Origin: Candidatus Manganitrophus sp.
GTDB taxonomy: Bacteria; Nitrospirota; Nitrospiria; SBBL01; Manganitrophaceae
Assembly (NCBI GenBank): GCA_028865235.1
Contig: CP114561.1
Location: 3,492,001-3,556,000 of the forward strand
DNA: 64,000 bases
Direction of reading: 5' to 3'
In this document: in pieces, positions 52,957-64,000 of the stretch
How positions within the stretch are numbered: position 1 is the first letter of the stretch
Layout: each line of letters starts with the position of its first letter
Notes under the pieces: generated by a model
The model's database searches: none
Told to the model about the DNA's origin: nothing
The model's input: the letters and a program-made list of their open reading frames with translations, nothing else
Translations under genes and position numbers: made by a program

Positions 52957-53088
52957 GACGAGGGTCAGGGGTCTGAGAAAAGCAAAAGAATAAAAGAGGG
53001 GTTCAAACAGGAGGTCTTTACGGGAATCGTAAAGACCTTTTTTATTTTGTTTTTCCCCGGCCCCCGGCCCCCGACCCCTGGCCCTCTT
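52957..53088. repeat. Inverted repeat flanking the terminator
   Basis: The word gacgagggtcaggggtc (52957-52973) recurs inverted with two mismatches at 53073-53088. The right arm encodes the Gly/Arg-rich C-terminus of the GGDEF protein. Confidence 0.5.
53013..53043 (+). terminator. Rho-independent terminator
   Basis: Stem ggtctttacg (53013-53022), loop ggaat, stem cgtaaagacc (53028-53037), then six T. Ends the pnp-M16 operon; on the minus strand it lies just past the GGDEF stop. Confidence 0.88.
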
Positions 53089-54372
53089 GTTTCGTCGAGA
53101 GGCAGACCCGGTTCCGGCCGGTCGATTTGGCGCGATAGAGGGCGCGGTCGGCCGCTTCGATCAGATCGTGCGGCGAGGCGGCGTTCTCGGGATAGGTGGC
53201 GAGCCCGATGCTCACGTTGAGGGCGCCGCCCGGCTGCGTTTTCCCGTTCTTGAACGGATAGTCGGCGATGGCCTTCCGCAGCCGCTCCGCGATGATCTTC
53301 CCTCTCGTCCGATTCGTCTCCGGCATAATAATCGAGAACTCTTCCCCCCCGTATCGGGCCGCGATGTCGGTCTCCCGGATATTCCTCCGGATCAGATCTC
53401 CCAAGGTCCGGAGGACTTCATTCCCCATCAGATGGCCGTGTGTGTCGTTGTACTGTTTAAAGTGGTCGATGTCGAGCATCGCCAGCGTCAGGGCGCGGCC
53501 GTAGCGCTGGGTCCGGGAGAGCTCCGAGGAGAGCTGCTGCAAGAGGTGGCGATGGTTGAAGAGGCCGGTGAGCTCATCGGTGATCGCCATCAGCCGCGTC
53601 ATCTCCAGGATTTTGGCCTTTCCGATGGAGGTGGCGGCGATGGTCGAGACGAGGGACAGAAGAGAGATTTCTTTCTCGGAAAATAGGTGCGGCTTGAAAT
53701 CGTTCACATAGAGAATTCCCAAGATCTTCCCTTCGTTCCAAAGGGGGATGGCCGCGACCGCCTCGACCTTTTCTTCCAGGAGGACGGGGTTATTGAACTT
53801 GGGGAATTTTTTCACGCTCTCGATGGCAACGACCCCCTTCTGATTCAGAATATAGGTCGTCAGCCCCCTTTTCGGACCCGCCAGCGCCGTACACGAGAGA
53901 AATCTCTGGAGAAACCTTTCGACGCCACCAGGACCATCTCGCCCCGCTCCTCGTCGAACATCGCCAGGCTTCCGGCCGGCGTGCGGGTCAGTTCGGTGGC
54001 GTAGTCGATCACCGTCGCGTAGAGCTTTGCGATGTTCTCGTTCGAGGAGAGCTTCAAGCTCAGATCGTAGAGGGAGAGGTATTCGGAGAGAAGCCGTTCC
54101 GCTTCCCGCTGGCTCTTTTGCCGCTCGTCGATGAGGGTCCAGGCCAGTTTCGCCGACCGGCCGCTGAGGATCTCAATTCCATCCCGTTTTGAGGCTTGCA
54201 ACGCGGCCTCGACCTTTGGAGAGCCGGTGACGTTGATGATGATGTCGTTTTTTTTCTTGAGTAAGGTTTTGAAGTCGGCCGTGGTCGGGATGCGGAGGGC
54301 CGTGGCGAGGCGGATGCCGGGGGCGGTTTTTTTCCGGTCTGCAACCCCGGTGATTTTAATGAGACCGCCGCC
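53042..54372 (-). CDS. GAF-GGDEF diguanylate cyclase, N-terminally truncated (frameshifted)
   Basis: The readable part starts [20 protein letters not shown], a Rossmann-like segment that normally has more sequence before it (glycine-rich loop missing). A helical linker, a GAF-like domain ([20 protein letters not shown] ... [19 protein letters not shown]) and a GGDEF domain follow. The active site is [13 protein letters not shown] with the inhibitory RxxD site (RETD) five residues upstream, so c-di-GMP synthesis and feedback are expected. A frameshift in a C-run near 53862 splits it. At about 54355-54372 it meets hsdM head to head and no start is seen. Its C-terminus is repeat-encoded. Confidence 0.8.
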
Positions 54373-57166
<2,794 letters not shown>

Positions 57167-57170
<4 letters not shown>

Positions 57171-57826
57171 ATACACTTACACCCTGGGCTCTCGGTCCAT
57201 TCGAGATTATCCTTCATGCAGAGATGCACTACCGTAATGGGGAGGATTTTGACCGGCGTATCGCAGTTGTTGGCTTTGACAATGCAATTGAGGTTGCGAT
57301 CCATACTTATCTTAGCCTCCATCCAATTCAGCGGCAGAACCGTACGTACCCGAAAGGCGATGTTGAAAAATGGTTAGATAACTTTCATACAAAAAATCGA
57401 ATTTCTCGAAATTGAAGTGAAGAACCGCGGCTTGGCTATGGCTTGTGATAAAGCGAAGTTCATTTGGTACCATGAGGTTCGCAATGGTCAGTATCATGTA
57501 GGCGGCGCTACCATTCCGCAGGTCCGAGATTTGGAAGGTCTTCGAAATGCAGCGCTTTGGGTATTCACTATCTTGTTCGATATTTCTGATGTGGAATCAC
57601 TTTTAGAAAAACACCTCAGCTCACCGCCTAGCGATGATCTTCCGAAGCGTACTGATGAAGACGACCGGTTGATCGATCGTGAGTATGGAATGGTCGAATT
57701 GGCCGGGAAGTCCTACTATGTAAGCGAAGTTTTACATGCATTTGATCCGGTTCTCTATTCAGAGCTGTCAAGCGACATTAAAAGACGCGATGCTTCAAAT
57801 GTGGAAATGAATAAGGAAACCTCAGT

Positions 57827-57830
<4 letters not shown>
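57167..57830 (+). CDS. HEPN-like candidate ribonuclease in a type I R-M operon (frameshifted)
   Basis: ATG 57167 overlaps the hsdS stop and the gene's stop overlaps the hsdR start, so it belongs to the system. An extra A in the A6 run near 57396 splits it; the joined protein is about 220 aa. N-terminal part [20 protein letters not shown], then [20 protein letters not shown]. At 57480-57497 the protein reads [16 protein letters not shown]-x-x-x-H is the catalytic motif of HEPN ribonucleases. The following [15 protein letters not shown] is a typical last HEPN helix. I infer RNA cleavage as a back-up when restriction fails, or a regulatory role. AT-richer than hsdM and hsdR. Confidence 0.72.
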
Positions 57831-60990
<3,160 letters not shown>

Positions 60991-61045
60991 TGCCAGAAAC
61001 ATTAGAAAGAATGGGATAAATCTTATTCATGAGCAGAGGCTAACC

Positions 61046-61331
61046 ATGATAGTAACAGCATGGAAGGGGAGGCACATACGGTATTCGTGTTGGCCTGCCT
61101 AACGCCCGCCGTTACTTTAATCGGCGGTGGTCAACCATTAACGTTCGTATTGGAACGCAATGGTATACGTTTCGGCTTACCAAGACGTTTTGGACCACAT
61201 GTCCGGAATTTAGAGGTGGCCCTATTCCCAACTTCCTAAAAAGGAATGGGTTAGCTCCGTGGTCGTATAGGAATCCTCCTCAGTTGAAATTAATACCGCT
61301 TGCTCCCGCTAAATTTCAACTCAAGCGTTGA
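61046..61331 (+). CDS. Small uncharacterised protein downstream of hsdR (frameshifted)
   Basis: ATG 61046 has AGAGG upstream. Removing one G from the ggggagg run near 61065 gives a continuous 94-residue frame: MIVTAWKG, then STYGIRVGLPNARRYFNRRW, INVRIGTQWYTFRLTKTFWT, CPEFRGGPIPNFLKRNGLAP, and ending LIPLAPAKFQLKR. It resembles small hypothetical proteins with a YGIRVG opening and CPEFR and LIPL motifs that I recall from scattered proteobacterial genomes. Function unknown. AT-richer than hsdR. Confidence 0.55.
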
Positions 61332-61419
61332 TGTAAAGGGCCAGCATCTTAGCAGTGAAGAGAGTAGAAAGGAGAGCTAAATCTTAAAACGCGATTATGA
61401 TCTGGCTCCAAGCCAGGTT

Positions 61420-61660
61420 CTGGCAGGTGGGCGGATGATTGTCGAGAAACAGCACGTTAGGAAACGCGTGGACTAGGACGCGCTGCTGATCCTTAGTTTG
61501 TCGGGAGCATCTTACGCTGGACTTCGGCAAGGGATTCAACGTGTCCCATCTCAGGGCCTTCAAGCAATTCTACGCCGCTTTCCCGATTCTCGGCGCGCTG
61601 TGCGCAGAATCTTCCGGCATTTACCCGACGGAGCGAAAGAGGAGAAGCGACCATGAGCGC
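61420..61660 (+). pseudogene. Decayed YhcG/DUF1016 nuclease N-terminal fragment
   Basis: Reading across frames gives WQVG, MIVEKQHVRKRVD, an in-frame TAG near 61474, DALLILSLS, then EHLTLDFGKGFNVSHLRAFK and QFYAAFPILGAL. The order and spacing match the N-terminus of DUF1016/YhcG PD-(D/E)xK proteins (usual W-Y-x-x-G-x-x-I-V-E, then L-x-x-x-F-G-x-G-F, N-L and F-Y-x-x-F-P). The catalytic half is missing. YhcG-like genes often sit within type I R-M loci. Confidence 0.55.
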
Positions 61661-61742
61661 CGTTCCTAAATTCACGGAAGCCCACGTCCGTGCGGGAGCG
61701 GGAAGAAATTTAAAAGTGCTGCGCCGAGACATGACCGGCCGC

Positions 61743-64000
61743 TTATCCATCTTGGCGATCCCGCCGCGCCTCTTCCGCCAGCTCCGCCAGGAGCTGCAGC
61801 GCCTGCAGCGGGGTGAGGTGCATCGGGTCGATTTTACGGAGGCGTTCTATAATAGGGTTGGTTTCCGCCGCCGGCGGTGGAGGGGCGGCGAAGAGATCGG
61901 GCTGCGCCGGGGGGGAGAGGGTCGGCTGCCAGGCGTTTTCTTCAAGTTGTTTCAGCACCGCCTTGGCCCGATGGATGATCTCGGGGGGAAGCCCAGCGAG
62001 CCGGGCGACCTGAATGCCGTAGCTTTTGTCGGCCCCCCTTCGACCATTCTTCTCAAGAAGATGATCTCATCGTTCCACTCCCGGACCGAGACGTGATAAT
62101 TCCGAATCCCCTCATTGGCGCCGGCCAATTGGGTCAGCTCATGATAGTGGGTGGCGAAAAGGGTCCGCGCCCCGAGCCGTTCCGAATGGGCGTGCTCCGC
62201 GATCGCCCAGGCGATGCTCATCCCGTCGAAGGTGCTTGTCCCCCGGCCGATTTCGTCGAGCAGAATCAGACTCCGGGAAGTCGCGTGCCGGAGGATCTGC
62301 GCCATTTCGGTCATCTCGACCATGAAGGTGCTCATCCCTTCCGAGAGGGCGTCTTGCGCCCCGACCCGGGTGAAGATCTGATCGACCACGCCGATCGTCG
62401 CCTCGCGCGCCGGGACGAAACTTCCCATCTGCGCCATTAAAACGATCAGCGCCACCTGCCGCATGTAGGTCGATTTCCCCGCCATGTTCGGGCCGGTGAG
62501 AATCAACAGGCGCTGGGAGGGGGGATCGAGGAGGGTATCGTTCGGGACGAAGCGCTCCCTCGCCCTCAACTGCTCCAGGACCGGATGCCGCCCTTCGACG
62601 ATGCGGATCGTCCTCCCTTCATTCACTTCGGGACGGGCATAGTTGTTTTGATGGGCCACCTCCGCGAGGGCCGCCGTCAGATCGAGCAGCGCGACCTTCT
62701 TCGCCATCGACTGGACCCGACCCGCCATCAGCGAGAGGTCGTGCCGGATCTCTTCGAAGGCCGACTCCTCCATTGCCCGGATCGCCTCCTCCGCCCCGGT
62801 CAGCTTCTCTTCGATTCTTCGCAGTTCGTCGGTCGTGAATCGCTCGGCCCGGGTGAGGGTCTGCTTGCGGACGTAGTCGGGGGGAATCTTCTTCAACTGG
62901 CTCTCGCTCACCTCGATGTAATAACCGAAGACCTGGTTGTAGCGGACCTTGAGCGATTCGATCCCGGTCCGCCGCCGCTCCTGCAGCTCGACCTGGGTCA
63001 GCATCGCGCGTCCCTCTTTCTGAAAACGCCGAAGCTCGTCCAGTTGCGGAAGATACCCTTCCCGAATCACCCCTCCTTCTTTGATCGAGAGGGGGGGCTC
63101 GGGGACGATGGCGCTTTCGATGAGCCGGTAAACTTCATCGAGGTTATCCCAACTCCGGAGGGTCTCCTCCAAGAGAGGCGCCGTCGCGCCCGACAAGGCC
63201 TTGTGAATCTCCGGAAGAAGCGCGATCGATTCCTTCAGCGCCACCAGATCCCTCGGGTGAGCCGCCTTGAGACTGATTCGTCCGATCAACCGTTCGAGGT
63301 CGGAGATCTTTTCGAGCAGATTTCGAAGGCGGGTCCGAAGCAGGAGATCGTTGTAGAACGAAGCGATCGCCTCCTGCCGTTCGATGATCTTCGCGGGGGA
63401 GAGGAGGGGACGGAGAATCCATTCCCTCAAGAGGCGTCCCCCCATGGCGGTCACCGTCTGATCGAGCAGATGGAGCAGCGTTCCTTGGGCTCCCTCGCGC
63501 GAGGTCGGAACCAGTTCCAGGTGCCGCTGCGCCAAGGGATGCAGGCGCATTTGCTCCCCGGAAGCGTGCGGCCGAAGCGAGAGGATGTTGCCGAGGGCGG
63601 TCTTTTGCGTCTCCTGAACGTGGCCCAAGAGGGCGCCGGCAGCGAGGAGCGCGGGACGATCCCCGCCGAGAGCGGCGACGGAATGGATTTGAAAGTGAGA
63701 TTTCAGCAAGGCTTCCGTCTGCTCGGGGATAAAAAGGGCGGGCGCCGTGTAGCGGATCGGCCATCGTCGGAAAAAGAGCGGCGCCTCTTTCCCTTCGAGG
63801 GTGGCGGGGAGGATCACCTCCCTCGGATCGATCTTCGAAAGCTCGCTTTCGATCTCGCTCCAGCCGTCGGCGGAGGCGATCCGAAAATCGCCGGTGGAGA
63901 GATCGAGATAGGCGAGCCCGAGCGACTTGGCTTTTTCCAGCGGGGAGGCGAAGTCCCAGGCGACGGCGGCGACGTAGTTGTTCTCCTTGGGGGAGAGGAG
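61743..64000 (-). CDS. mutS: DNA mismatch repair protein MutS (partial, frameshifted)
   Basis: The N-terminus lies beyond the window. Visible: part of the mismatch-recognition/connector region ([20 protein letters not shown]), the lever and clamp ([40 protein letters not shown]), and the ATPase with Walker [21 protein letters not shown], then [16 protein letters not shown] and [21 protein letters not shown] missing G in the G6 run near 62032 separates RRMVEGG from [20 protein letters not shown] and the C-terminal tail ending [12 protein letters not shown]. Recognises mismatches with MutL. Confidence 0.95.

Overview
The window reads as the chromosome of a Gram-negative, moderately GC-rich bacterium. 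It has many signal peptides, lipoproteins and outer-membrane barrels, and the housekeeping block rimP-nusA-infB-ylxP-rbfA-nrnA-truB-rpsO-pnp-M16 peptidase. Nitrospirota or a deltaproteobacterium-like lineage would fit, but the sequence alone does not fix the taxon.

Layout. 1-6830: four closely coupled genes (an RHS/carbohydrate-binding-like surface protein, a GH17-like glucanase, a membrane-anchored exported protein, a processive family-2 glycosyltransferase), probably for a surface glucan. 7171-10403: a STAND-NTPase/BTAD regulator. 10.4-16.0 kb: an AT-richer, gene-poor island beside a tRNA-Gln, holding transposase remnants and unfamiliar secreted proteins. 16.2-24.3 kb, mostly minus strand: gltX, a lipoprotein-like protein, larE, an M16 peptidase pair, rlmN and a YHS mini-protein, with a Spy-like gene on plus. 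24.5-39.9 kb: an envelope region with a propeller lipoprotein, three Gln-motif secreted proteins, two outer-membrane barrels, a TPR-barrel protein and two large multidomain lipoproteins. 40.1-41.6 kb: a methyltransferase and a class IV aminotransferase. 41.6-53.0 kb: the transcription/translation/RNA-decay operon, with its promoter and a short attenuator-like leader. 53.0-54.4 kb: a truncated GAF-GGDEF cyclase. 54.4-61.7 kb: a very GC-rich type I restriction-modification island (hsdM, hsdS, a HEPN-like gene, hsdR, a small ORF, a decayed yhcG-like nuclease) with an AT-richer cassette inside it. 61.7-64.0 kb: mutS, running off the edge.

A dominant technical feature is frameshifts, mostly single-base and often in short homopolymers. 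They occur even in genes that should be indispensable (infB, rimP) and in pnp and mutS. They look like uncorrected long-read errors, so I describe interrupted genes as single CDSs unless they also carry stops or deletions.

The most interesting systems are the HEPN-type ribonuclease candidate (RNxxxH motif) coupled by 4-nt overlaps between hsdS and hsdR, the RHS/GH17/GT2 surface-glycan operon, and the three Gln-motif secreted proteins ahead of an outer-membrane operon.
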